A stretch of 64,000 nt of DNA from Fibrobacter succinogenes (GTDB lineage: Bacteria; Fibrobacterota; Fibrobacteria; Fibrobacterales; Fibrobacteraceae), in NCBI GenBank assembly GCA_902762305.1, contig CACWNW010000002.1:248001-312000 (forward strand), read 5' to 3'. Made by a program: the position numbers and the translations under genes. Below, piece after piece: positions 1 through 7,810 of the stretch (positions within the stretch are counted from its first letter, which is position 1; the number at the start of each line of letters is the position of its first letter). The notes under the pieces are model-generated. The model worked only from the letters and a program-made list of their open reading frames with translations, had not been told where the DNA came from and ran no database searches.

Positions 1-222
1 GCGGTTCACGCAATAGGCGCAATCGTACTTGCAGGCGTTCGAAAGCAGAATCTTCAGCAGCGAAACGCACCGCCCGTCCGAAGACCACGTGTGGCATATC
101 CCCGCCGGGCAGGCATCGCCCAGGCCGCTCGGGGGCGCAGAACGCCTGGACCCGCTCGACGAGCAGGAAACGTCGTACTTGGCGGCAGCGGAAAGAATAT
201 TCAGTTTCTCTCGGACATCCAT
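1..222 (-). CDS. Radical SAM protein, putative DNA modification/repair type (5' part only)
   Basis: The gene runs off the left edge, so only the first 74 residues are seen, starting MDVREKLNILSAAAKYDVSC. The serine-rich segment SCSSSGS, the GICH segment and the cluster motif C64-x3-C68-x2-C71 (CKYDCAYC) match my recollection of the radical SAM family annotated as putative DNA modification/repair, whose members often sit beside a uracil-DNA-glycosylase-like gene. The three cysteines would hold a 4Fe-4S cluster that cleaves S-adenosylmethionine. The ATG at 222 is preferred over an internal ATG at 218, which is out of frame. The substrate is unknown. The partner gene, if present, lies outside the window. 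Confidence 0.75.
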   Translation of the reverse strand, partial: MDVREKLNILSAAAKYDVSCSSSGSRRSAPPSGLGDACPAGICHTWSSDGRCVSLLKILLSNACKYDCAYCVNR

Positions 223-454
223 AATCTACTCATTCGCTCACTTGAACTTATGTGCAGTATAAATATAACACATAGTGAACAAAAAAGCAAGTAGCACCCA
301 ATTTTTTCATAAAAAAAAAGGTTTGTAATCTTCCTTTTATAGATAATTCATCCATAGGCAAATATATTAGGGGCGCCATATCGGGCCCCTTCCGCATTAA
401 ATTATTAATGGACAAGTGTGCCCACAGGGTGCCTCAGGGCAAAAAGGAGTTTAG

Positions 455-1969
455 ATGAGCGTCAAGATGACCAATATTTTCACGGCAGGCATTCTGGCAT
501 TCTGCGGAATGGCTTCTGCTTATACTGTGTCGGGAACCGTTTCCGATGAACAGGGCAAGGCCCTCCAAGGAGCATCGGTCAGCCTCCTCAAGGAAGGCAA
601 GTTCACAACGACGGACGAGCAGGGCAAATTCACCATCCACGAAGACGAGATAGACGGAATTCACGCTTTCAAGAACGCCGTCGGCTATTTGAACGTCAAC
701 AACGGCGTGCTCACCTACTCGCAGAGCAGTTCCTCGCCGGTACACGTGACGATTTTCAACGCGCTCGGCAACCAGGTATTCAGCAAGACCCTGCAGGGTT
801 CCGGCATGTTCGACCTGAACCGCGCCATCAAGGCACGCGGCACCTACTTCGCGCAGGTGCGCGTAGGCAGCGCAATGCAAAACTTCAAGTTCGCGACCGA
901 GGGCAACTACACCAGCAGTTTCAGCACGCAGGGCGCACTCCTGAAGGATGCCGCCCAGGACGAAGCCATCCGCTTTGTGCTCGAAGGTTTCGACACACTT
1001 ACCGTGCCGCTCGGCACTCTCGACACCACGCTCGACGTGAAGCTCAAGGCAGTGGTCCCGCAGTTCAAGTTCGGCTACGCGCTCGGCAACGACCCGACCC
1101 CGAGCAAGGGCTGCGGTACAAATTCCACATTGAAAAAACTAAAGAGCGTCGAAAACGGCGACCAGTTCCAGATCAAGGTCGGCAGCGACACCCGCAACTA
1201 CTTCATCACCCTACCCAAGAACTACGACAACACCAAGCCGCACAAGGTGCTGTTCGCGCTGCACTGCTACGGCAGCAATGGCGAAGACTTCGTGCACCAC
1301 GCCGCCGACTACGACCATCCGACTCCGTACTACGGCCAGCAGGTACTCGACAAGAACGGCGACTACATCTTTGTCTCTCTCGATGCGATTGGCGGCCTGT
1401 GGAACAAGGGCCAGGCTGACCACGACTTCTTCGCCCAGACGCTTACCACCCTGAACGAGAACTACTGCATTGACACGAGCCGCGTGTTCATCACGGGCTT
1501 CAGCTACGGCGCCATGTTCAGTTACTCGCTGGCCCAGGACATGCAGGACCGCGTTCGTGCCGCTGCGACCTACGCCGTGGCCGATTACAACATCTGGCTG
1601 CCCGAAGGCAACGCCATGAAGAACCTGCCTATCGCCTGGATGAACGTGCACGGCGTAAACGACGACCGCTGCGACTACAACCGCGCCAAGAACAGCGCCC
1701 TCACGCGCATCCTCAAGCGAAACGGCAAGGCCGACGAGAACGGCGACTTCACCGACGCGAGCAGCGAAAAGCCCGAAGAAATCAGCGGCAACACCGGCCA
1801 CTTGTGCTACGACTTCAAGACCGTGGACGAACGCTTCCCCGTCAAGTGGTGCAGCTGGCCCGGAAGCCACCAGTGGACCGCCCACGATACCGGCAACATG
1901 AGCGTGGGCTGGAACTGGGAAAGCACCTGGGTTCCCGAAGAAGTCCACAAATTCTTCGAGCAGTTCTAG
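455..1969 (+). CDS. Secreted CE1-type esterase (feruloyl/acetyl-xylan esterase-like)
   Basis: A 504-residue exported protein. A signal peptide ends near residue 22 (GMASA). Residues 24-80 resemble a carboxypeptidase-regulatory-like beta domain (SGTVSDEQGKALQGASV). Residues 95-147 resemble the secretion or sorting modules usually found at protein C-termini, but here the module is internal. The catalytic part starts near residue 210: LHCYGSNG (269-276) looks like the oxyanion loop, GFSYG (348-352) holds the nucleophile S350, and a histidine lies in PGSHQW near residue 470. This is the alpha/beta-hydrolase layout of LpqC/PHB-depolymerase-like CE1 enzymes, which remove ferulate or acetate from xylan. 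The start is set by AAGGAG at 444-449, five bases before the ATG. It is monocistronic and ends in a good terminator. Substrate specificity cannot be read from the sequence. Confidence 0.8.
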   Translation: MSVKMTNIFTAGILAFCGMASAYTVSGTVSDEQGKALQGASVSLLKEGKFTTTDEQGKFTIHEDEIDGIHAFKNAVGYLNVNNGVLTYSQSSSSPVHVTIFNALGNQVFSKTLQGSGMFDLNRAIKARGTYFAQVRVGSAMQNFKFATEGNYTSSFSTQGALLKDAAQDEAIRFVLEGFDTLTVPLGTLDTTLDVKLKAVVPQFKFGYALGNDPTPSKGCGTNSTLKKLKSVENGDQFQIKVGSDTRNYFITLPKNYDNTKPHKVLFALHCYGSNGEDFVHHAADYDHPTPYYGQQVLDKNGDYIFVSLDAIGGLWNKGQADHDFFAQTLTTLNENYCIDTSRVFITGFSYGAMFSYSLAQDMQDRVRAAATYAVADYNIWLPEGNAMKNLPIAWMNVHGVNDDRCDYNRAKNSALTRILKRNGKADENGDFTDASSEKPEEISGNTGHLCYDFKTVDERFPVKWCSWPGSHQWTAHDTGNMSVGWNWESTWVPEEVHKFFEQF

Positions 1970-1995
1970 AAATTACCTCCATAACCAAACCAAAG

Positions 1996-2023
1996 GACCT
2001 GCCAGAAATGGCAGGTCTTTTTT
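1996..2023 (+). terminator. Rho-independent terminator after the esterase gene
   Basis: An 8-bp perfect stem GACCTGCC / GGCAGGTC with a 6-nt loop is followed by six T. It lies 27 bases after the stop codon. Confidence 0.9.
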
Positions 2024-2255
2024 AGACCGCTCGTTCATCGTCTCGGGTTTCGAGACCTCCGGTTCTTCACTCGCTCTCGCGCCCGCCATGTCTTAACGAG
2101 CATGGCTATGCGCTCACAGTTAGACCGCTCGTTCATCGTCTCGGATTTCGAGACCTCCGGTTCTTCGCTCGCTCTCGCGCCCGCCCCTAGTTAATACTAG
2201 GGGCTTTGTCGCTCACGGTTCGACTGCTCGTTCATCGGACCGCTCGTCTTTCCCG
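2024..2255 (+). repeat. 98/99-bp modular tandem repeat, two full units and part of a third
   Basis: Unit starts are 2024, 2122 and about 2221. Each begins AGACCGCTCGTTCATCG and has a small palindrome GTCTCG / CGAGAC (2040-2056 in unit 1), then TCCGGTTCTTC and CTCGCTCTCGCGCCCG, then a palindrome, then GCTCAC. The last palindrome differs between units: GCCATG / CATGGC (2085-2106) in unit 1 and CCCCTAGT / ACTAGGGG (2184-2203) in unit 2. The same framework, in the other orientation and with a third stem, forms the array at 57791-58099. This repeat fills the 350-bp gap between the esterase terminator and the next gene. A period of 98-99 bp and stops in all frames argue against coding. Confidence 0.85.
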
Positions 2256-2319
2256 CACATATTCTTGACACCCTATCCTATTGTTATTATTTTACGCATG
2301 TAAAAAAAGGACGCAGAAA

Positions 2320-2919
2320 ATGGCAGGCATAACTTACGAGATCGAAGACAAGGGCATTCTGGAGCAAATCCGCAGCGATGCGGCACGTGCGGCAGAGGAA
2401 CTCGTCGAGGCGGCGCACCTGGGCAAGGGCCAGATTGTCGTCATCGGTTGCAGCACAAGCGAGACACTCGGACAGAAGCTCGGGAGTCATTCCGTACCCG
2501 AAGCGGGCAAGGTCATTTTCGAAGCGCTCCATGGAGTCTTCGCACCGCGCGGCATCTATATCGCCGCACAGTGCTGCGAGCACCTGAACCGTGCCATCAT
2601 CATCGAGCACGAGGCCGTCCCGAACGCCGAAATCGTGAACGTTGTCCCGCAACCCAAGGCGGGCGGGTCGTTCGCGACCGCCTGCTACAAGGCGTTCAAG
2701 GCCCCCGTAGCCATCGAGCATATCAGGGCCGATGCGGGCCTCGACATCGGCGGCACCCTCATCGGGATGCACCTGAAAGAGGTCGCGGTCCCCCTCCGCC
2801 TTTCACAGAAAACCATCGGGCAAGCCACACTCGCCGCCGCCCGCACCCGCCCGAAATTCATCGGCGGGGAACGCGCCTTCTACGACGAGCGCCTGAAAGA
2901 CGGATACCCGAAATTCTAG
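2320..2919 (+). CDS. UPF0340 (YwlG/DUF436) family protein
   Basis: A 199-residue cytosolic protein without signal peptide or membrane segments. The order of segments is characteristic of the UPF0340 family, whose function is unknown: EELVEAAHLGKGQIVVIGCS, then LGSHSVPEAGKVIFEAL, then a GIYIAAQCCEHLNRA segment, then KAPVAIEHIRADAGLDIGGT and GMHLKEVAVPLR. The length equals the family norm. The ATG at 2320 is chosen because AAAAAGG lies 6-10 bases upstream; an upstream in-frame TTG-initiated extension adds 13 residues unlike the family. The stop codon TAG overlaps the stop codon of the convergent gene on the palindrome CTAG (2916-2919). Confidence 0.85.
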   Translation: MAGITYEIEDKGILEQIRSDAARAAEELVEAAHLGKGQIVVIGCSTSETLGQKLGSHSVPEAGKVIFEALHGVFAPRGIYIAAQCCEHLNRAIIIEHEAVPNAEIVNVVPQPKAGGSFATACYKAFKAPVAIEHIRADAGLDIGGTLIGMHLKEVAVPLRLSQKTIGQATLAAARTRPKFIGGERAFYDERLKDGYPKF

Positions 2920-3725
2920 AGTTCCTTGTGGCGGTGCATCGCCCGGATGTTCTTGGGCAGCACTTCCTTGTGCCACTTGATCCATTCGTCGTAATAGATA
3001 TACTGGCGCTCGCGCTGCCTGAATACGCGCCCGTGCACAACGCGCCTGCCGTTCTTCTCTTCGACAGGGATGACCACATGCAGGCATTCATGGTACACGA
3101 CTCCCGCAACCGCATAAAGCGGGCAGTTCGCGGCATCGTACCCCTTGCTGATGCTTATCAGGTGGAATTCCTCGCCCGTCAGCGGATCCTTGCGCTTGGA
3201 ATGGAAACTCAGTCCGCCAACGCGGTTGCTCCACGTGATGCGGCACTGCAGCGAATCCTCGAAATAGGTGTGGTTGATTGCCTCCAGCACCTCGTCGAGA
3301 TTAAAGTACTTGCCCTTCGGCCTTATGGGCGGGAGCCTTCCCCCACTCTCGAGCGGAGCGTGCCCCTTGTCCACAAGCACCTGGTCCACCACCGCCCAGA
3401 ACCGCACAACAAGGTCCTTGACAATTTCCTTGTTCTTCTTGGTCTTGCGCTTTACGGCATGTTCTGCCCACTCGGCGGCAAGCTCGCGCGCGGCGGCAAA
3501 TTCGGGGGCTTCCATGTAGCCCGGGAGCAGCACTTCCGGATGCCCGAACAAGAAGTTCGCCTTGCACCTTATGCTGCGCTTCATGCGCGGGTTGTACTTG
3601 AAATGCACGAGGCCGTTCGCGGAGCACTTCGATATCTTCCGCGCAAGCGTCGGGTCCGGACCGGCGGGTTCAACAAGCGGCAGGCCCAGCTGGTCGAAAA
3701 AATCCATCTGTCCGGATCCGCCCAT
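2916..3725 (-). CDS. SprT-like zinc metallopeptidase-like protein
   Basis: A 269-residue protein without a signal peptide. HECLH at residues 212-216 fits the HExxH zinc-binding helix (GVVYHECLHVVIP), and H231 in VVHGRVFRQRE is a candidate third ligand, as in SprT/Spartan-type minigluzincins. Upstream, a segment near residues 145-195 (FNLDEVLEAINHTYFEDSL, then ITWSNRVGGLSFHS) also resembles the SprT domain, where a beta strand with a conserved tryptophan precedes the helix. The first 130 residues are specific to this protein. The ATG at 3725 shares one base with the TGA of the YkgJ-like gene, so the two are probably translationally coupled. The substrate is unknown. A wider peptidase assignment than SprT cannot be excluded. 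Confidence 0.65.
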   Translation of the reverse strand: MGGSGQMDFFDQLGLPLVEPAGPDPTLARKISKCSANGLVHFKYNPRMKRSIRCKANFLFGHPEVLLPGYMEAPEFAAARELAAEWAEHAVKRKTKKNKEIVKDLVVRFWAVVDQVLVDKGHAPLESGGRLPPIRPKGKYFNLDEVLEAINHTYFEDSLQCRITWSNRVGGLSFHSKRKDPLTGEEFHLISISKGYDAANCPLYAVAGVVYHECLHVVIPVEEKNGRRVVHGRVFRQRERQYIYYDEWIKWHKEVLPKNIRAMHRHKEL

Positions 3726-4477
3726 CAGCCCAGCACTCCTTCAAAAGCATTCATCGAAACTAGCCCCCCGAAATAGCTTTCGGGAAGCTCGAGACCAGCA
3801 TAATGTTCCGAGATGCCGATGAGCGCCTCCTCGATATTGTCGGGAAGGTACACAATGTAGCTCTCGTTCTGCGGAGTCAGGAGCGTCTCGGGCCTGCAGA
3901 AGCACGGGTCCGTCTGGCTAAAATACATGCGGCACGACACCGGGCGGAACCCGTAGATGCCGCAATCGCCCTTCCGGTCCGAAAACGGGCACGGGGTCCA
4001 TTGCGCAAAATAGTCGTGGAGGGCTAGGTCCTCGGCTTCGTCTTCCGAGTTCACCGCCTCCAAGCGCTTTTCAAACAAGCTATTAAACATGTCCGCACGC
4101 CTGCGGCACGATTCCATGACCGTAATCAGGTTGTCATCCTTGCGCAGTTCCTGATAGAGGAATATCAGCTCGAAGGGTTCCACCGACATCGGGTAATGGT
4201 GGCAGCAGTTCCCGCAGGCCGCCCTGCACTGGATAGGCTTGTCCTGCTGCGGCAAGACCGCCTTCAGGTACGAATCGTATGCGGCATGGTATTCCCGGGA
4301 AAAGGCGACAATATTGGGAAGTTCTTCCTTAAGGTTGTCGAGCCCGATGGCGGATTCCCGTCCGAGTTTTTGGGCAATCGAGTCCAGCCTATCGCGTTCC
4401 CTGCCCAGCAGAGACGACATGCGCATCTCGGCAATCTTGTAGGCACGGGTAGGGAAATAATCGCGACAAAGTTCCAT
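3725..4477 (-). CDS. YkgJ-type cysteine-cluster protein
   Basis: A 250-residue cytosolic protein. Residues 84-92 read CRAACGNCC, the CxxxCxxCC signature of the YkgJ/UPF0153 family, which is thought to bind zinc or an iron-sulfur cluster. Further cysteines lie in TPCPFSDRKGDCGIYGFRP and CRMYF, as expected for the family. The biological role is not established. The ATG at 4477 is preferred over a TTG nine bases upstream. There is no ribosome-binding site. Instead TATATTTG (plus-strand 4484-4491) ends six bases before the ATG, so the transcript may be leaderless. It is the first gene of a pair with the SprT-like gene, overlapping it by one base. Confidence 0.8.
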   Translation of the reverse strand: MELCRDYFPTRAYKIAEMRMSSLLGRERDRLDSIAQKLGRESAIGLDNLKEELPNIVAFSREYHAAYDSYLKAVLPQQDKPIQCRAACGNCCHHYPMSVEPFELIFLYQELRKDDNLITVMESCRRRADMFNSLFEKRLEAVNSEDEAEDLALHDYFAQWTPCPFSDRKGDCGIYGFRPVSCRMYFSQTDPCFCRPETLLTPQNESYIVYLPDNIEEALIGISEHYAGLELPESYFGGLVSMNAFEGVLG

Positions 4478-4483
4478 TGGGCA

Positions 4484-4491
4484 CAAATATA
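4484..4491 (-). promoter_or_regulatory. TATATTTG -10/-7 type box, leaderless-type start
   Basis: The box reads TATATTTG on the minus strand and ends six bases before the ATG at 4477. It matches the Bacteroidota-type TAnnTTTG promoter element. At normal promoter geometry transcription would begin at or next to the start codon. Confidence 0.6.
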
Positions 4492-4648
4492 TTTTCTAAA
4501 CACCCCTTTTGTCCATTTTCGGCAAAAAAAAACGACTTTTGCACCATAAACACAGGAAAATACACAAAAAGTAAAACTTTTTGGCAGAAGAAAGTTATTT
4601 TTTGCTTATAGGCTTTCTTTTGATAACTCGTTTTTGGGGGAACGATAT

Positions 4649-5947
4649 ATGAACCGTATAAAGAGGCTATGGCTGTGCATCGCGCTCGCACTCATGACAG
4701 GCATAGCAGGATGCAATATTTTCAATCCGACAGATTCCGCCCACATCAAGTCCAACGATGCAGACGCACTGACTTACGAAGGCTACATCTATTTCCGCAA
4801 TGCCGAATACACCATGGCGAGGCACTATTTCGAAAGGGCGCTCGCAGCGGATTCCGCCACCTCGGAAGCCTGGTACGGGCTTGCAAAGAGCGTCCTGAAC
4901 CAGCAGAAGCTGAACGTTTTCGAAATGCTCAAGTACACGAAGATGAAAGACGGACAGAGCGGATACATGACCATGGACGATTCTACCGCAGCCCGCTACA
5001 AGAACGGTATTGATTCCGTACTGAAGATCCTGGACCCCTTCATCGTAAGGGATACGACCGGCAAGACAGACAAGAAGGTGACATTCAAGACCATTTCGGC
5101 CAGTTACACGATTCTCCGACTCACGAGGGCTGCACTCATCCTGCGCGCCTATTCCAAAGACCTAACCCAGATGTTCAACGCATCCCTTGACCCGCCATCC
5201 ATAGATATAAACTGGGCATCCCTGAAGGACCTGGGCAAGGAAGCAGTTGAGGTTTTCAGCACGCTTGGCGACATCGGCAGGACGGTCGCCGCCGACCCGA
5301 GCATCGCGACAGAAATCATGCGTTCCTATGTTCCCGAAGCGGCACTCTTCACCGACAGCGGACTCACGGTCGCGGCCGAGGCAATGGCATCGTATGTCAT
5401 CAACGCTAGCGAAACAGTCGAGCAGAGTTCCGACGGAATCGAAAGCTATACGGCGATGGCCGACCTCATGGACAACGACGGCGACGGATGCGTCGACGAA
5501 GAAATTGCCGACGGTCACGACAACGACGGTGACGGGCTTATAGACGAGGACCTCCGCAACAACAAGCTCCTCGTTCTCGAGTCTGACTTCCTGAAGCACA
5601 AAATCGGGCAAGTGAAAGCAGTGAATTCGAGCGAGACATACAGCATAGTCGACATCGACATGAACGGCATACCCGCCGATGCGCCCGAAAGGACATTCGT
5701 TATCGAGAATTCCAACGACCGCGAAGTCATGGACAACCACTTGTTCTCCGCATTCGCCATAAACTTCTCCTGGAGCGTATCATCAGAGCTCCCCCTTGCC
5801 GATCTTATGAAGATGGTCAAGGCAGATACAAATGCGAACAACATAAAGTACGACCTCGCATGGCGCAAAGCCTACATCGGCGGATGCTGGAACAACTACG
5901 ACGACAGGGCCTTCCGCAGGTGGTTCGAAGGGAGGAATCAGCAATGA
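4649..5947 (+). CDS. Lipoprotein with TPR-like repeats and calcium-binding-like DxDxDG motifs
   Basis: A 432-residue lipoprotein: a lipobox (GIAGC) puts the lipidated cysteine at residue 22. Residues 40-80 hold one clear TPR-like unit (TYEGYIYFRNAEYTMARHYF, then ALAADSATSEAWYGLAK), so it probably binds another protein. Residues 270-300 contain two acidic loops, DNDGDGCVDE and DNDGDGLIDED, like calcium-binding thrombospondin type-3 or dockerin loops. The start is the ATG at 4649 after GGGGGAA. The next gene begins at the ATGA overlap 5944-5947 and encodes a beta-barrel, so the two probably form an operon and an outer-membrane pair. I do not recognise the family beyond these motifs. Confidence 0.7.
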   Translation: MNRIKRLWLCIALALMTGIAGCNIFNPTDSAHIKSNDADALTYEGYIYFRNAEYTMARHYFERALAADSATSEAWYGLAKSVLNQQKLNVFEMLKYTKMKDGQSGYMTMDDSTAARYKNGIDSVLKILDPFIVRDTTGKTDKKVTFKTISASYTILRLTRAALILRAYSKDLTQMFNASLDPPSIDINWASLKDLGKEAVEVFSTLGDIGRTVAADPSIATEIMRSYVPEAALFTDSGLTVAAEAMASYVINASETVEQSSDGIESYTAMADLMDNDGDGCVDEEIADGHDNDGDGLIDEDLRNNKLLVLESDFLKHKIGQVKAVNSSETYSIVDIDMNGIPADAPERTFVIENSNDREVMDNHLFSAFAINFSWSVSSELPLADLMKMVKADTNANNIKYDLAWRKAYIGGCWNNYDDRAFRRWFEGRNQQ

Positions 5948-7197
5948 GAAAATTTATTGCAGCATTCCTCATCCTCGGATTCGTGGCCGCGGCCTTTGCG
6001 GCCAAGGCGCCGACCCACCGTTCCATGCGCGGTGAATCCATGGGTAACGCCCATGTGGCCCTCGTTGACGACAAGGAAGCCATTTACTACAACTACGCGG
6101 GCCTCACGCAGATTAACCGTCTGGGCAACTACAAGAAGCGCCCCGAACAAGGTTACTACCCGCGCAACTTCTTCGGCGATGCGCGCCTGAACCTAGGCGG
6201 TGCTGGGCCGTTCGAAAACTACTTCTCCACATACAACGTAGCGAAGGACTTGCAGAAACTCTACCAGCGCGTGCACAAGGCGGCCGAAGAAACGGGCATC
6301 AATGAAAACGACCTGCTCATGGATACGCTATCGACCCATCCCGAACTCGTTCACCAGATCAACGCATACGACCACAAGTACCTCACCATGAAACTCAAGA
6401 TGGATGCGGAACTCGCCGTACGTGGGTTCGGCGCTGCAATCTGGGTCGACGCGAGCGTGGCCCCGTACCTCGACGGAGGCCTAGTACTCCCCTTCATCGG
6501 CGTAGACACATTCTACGTGGACGCCGTGATACAGGGCGGTTTCGCAGTCGGATTCACCGACAACTTCTCCATCGGTATCGGCGCGAAGGCAGCAAAACGC
6601 CACAAGGTAGAGGTCATCACCGTAGATATCCTGAACTACTCCTCGCTGCAGGACACGCTCAATGACCGTTACCACGACGCTGCCGACCACATATTCGATT
6701 CAGAATCCTTCTCGTTCGGCCTCGATTTCGGCCTACTCTACCAGCTCACCCGCGAAATCCGCATAGGCGCATCGCTGCGCGATGTCTACTTCAAGGAACT
6801 GGCCGGAGACAAGATTACGCCGAACCTGAGCGTGGGCCTCAACTACAGCCCGCGATTCTTCAACAGGAATACGGCCTACGCCCGCAAGTTCAACTTCGCA
6901 TGCGACTATGCCGACGCCTTTAATTCCGAGAAGAACTACAAGCCGCTTTCTCACCTGAACTTCGGCCTGGAAGTGGAACAGACCCTGCTCGCCTGGCCCG
7001 GCTACAACAACGAAATCCGCGCGCTGAGCCTGCGACTTGCCGGTGGTTTCAAGGGCGGCTACCCCTCCGCGGGTGTCGGCCTCGAAATACTGCACCTCGT
7101 GACACTCGAATTCACGACATGGGCCGAAGAACTCGGATACTTCACCGGCCAAGAAGAAGAACGCATCTATATGGGAGAAATCAGTATCGGCTTCTAG
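5944..7197 (+). CDS. Outer-membrane beta-barrel protein (PorV/UPF0164-like)
   Basis: A 417-residue exported protein with a signal peptide ending near residue 19 (AAAFA). The mature N-terminus THRSMRGESMGNAHVALVDD followed by YYNYAGL resembles the start of PorV/UPF0164 and FadL-like barrels, where a small N-terminal segment precedes the first strand. The rest alternates aromatic and polar residues and ends in the strand MGEISIGF, typical of BAM substrates. The start is chosen by signal peptide and by the ATGA overlap with the lipoprotein gene. The role is not known; transport of a small hydrophobic molecule or a scaffold role are possible. Its stop codon overlaps that of the convergent gene on CTAG (7194-7197). 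Confidence 0.7.
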   Translation: MRKFIAAFLILGFVAAAFAAKAPTHRSMRGESMGNAHVALVDDKEAIYYNYAGLTQINRLGNYKKRPEQGYYPRNFFGDARLNLGGAGPFENYFSTYNVAKDLQKLYQRVHKAAEETGINENDLLMDTLSTHPELVHQINAYDHKYLTMKLKMDAELAVRGFGAAIWVDASVAPYLDGGLVLPFIGVDTFYVDAVIQGGFAVGFTDNFSIGIGAKAAKRHKVEVITVDILNYSSLQDTLNDRYHDAADHIFDSESFSFGLDFGLLYQLTREIRIGASLRDVYFKELAGDKITPNLSVGLNYSPRFFNRNTAYARKFNFACDYADAFNSEKNYKPLSHLNFGLEVEQTLLAWPGYNNEIRALSLRLAGGFKGGYPSAGVGLEILHLVTLEFTTWAEELGYFTGQEEERIYMGEISIGF

Positions 7198-7706
7198 CGG
7201 AGCGTAGGCGCGATGGCCCGCAGCCATTCGCGCATCGCATAAACGGAAACCTTCTGGGAATGCGCGGCTCGGGCAAGCTTCTTGCCGAAACTTGTCGCCA
7301 TCTTTTCGGGGTTGAGCGGAATGCCAACCCTACCCAGGTCAAGCCTATCGGCATCGTAGCAGGTATTGATAGTCGCATCGTCCGATGCTCGCTCATGCGT
7401 ATGCATCCGGCAGGCATGATATAGCTTGTCGAACTGTTCCTGCGTGATATCGAGACGTTTTTCTTCGAAGCACTGCTTTGCGAAGGCGGCACCGCGTTCC
7501 CCGTGCTCGCCATCATACGCATCATCCTGCCGCTTGCAGTCGTGGAAAAGCGCGAACAGGCGCACCACCGTGATATCGGCTCCCGTTACCGGCGCAAGCA
7601 GCAACCCGTTGAATTCCACCTGCCGCCAATGCGCAAGACCGTGGTAGTCCGAATCGAACACCCGGTTTTCAAAAACGTAATCTTGCAAGGCGGCGAAGTC
7701 AATCAT
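7194..7706 (-). CDS. HD-domain-like hydrolase
   Basis: A 170-residue cytosolic protein of the size of small HD-fold phosphohydrolases. The metal-binding pattern is visible: H22 and H26 in YHGLAHW, H55-D56 in LFALFHDCKRQDD, H68 in GEHGERGAAF, H97/H102 in YHACRMHTH, and D118/D120 in YDADRLDLGRVG. The last segment, DADRLDLGRVG, is common in HD proteins that act on small phosphorylated compounds. I cannot name the substrate. The gene is preceded by an inverted heptad repeat (7708-7810) that separates it from mutS, which is transcribed in the same direction. Confidence 0.7.
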   Translation of the reverse strand: MIDFAALQDYVFENRVFDSDYHGLAHWRQVEFNGLLLAPVTGADITVVRLFALFHDCKRQDDAYDGEHGERGAAFAKQCFEEKRLDITQEQFDKLYHACRMHTHERASDDATINTCYDADRLDLGRVGIPLNPEKMATSFGKKLARAAHSQKVSVYAMREWLRAIAPTLR

Positions 7707-7707
7707 A

Positions 7708-7810
7708 AGGTAGTCAATAGTTCCTAGTTACCAGTTCATAGTTTTTCTGTTTAAAACTGCTTCTTTACTTCTGCATTACTAAAAACTAGTAACTCAGAAC
7801 TCGTAACTCA
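7708..7810. repeat. Inverted heptanucleotide-phase repeat element between mutS and the HD gene
   Basis: The left arm (7708-7745) reads in 7-base steps such as TAGTCAA, TAGTTCC, TAGTTAC, CAGTTCA, TAGTTTT. The right arm (7774-7810), read on the other strand, gives TGAGTTA, CGAGTTC, TGAGTTA, CTAGTTT. The arms therefore form a long imperfect inverted repeat around an AT-rich centre. The right arm ends on the mutS stop codon. Confidence 0.7.
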
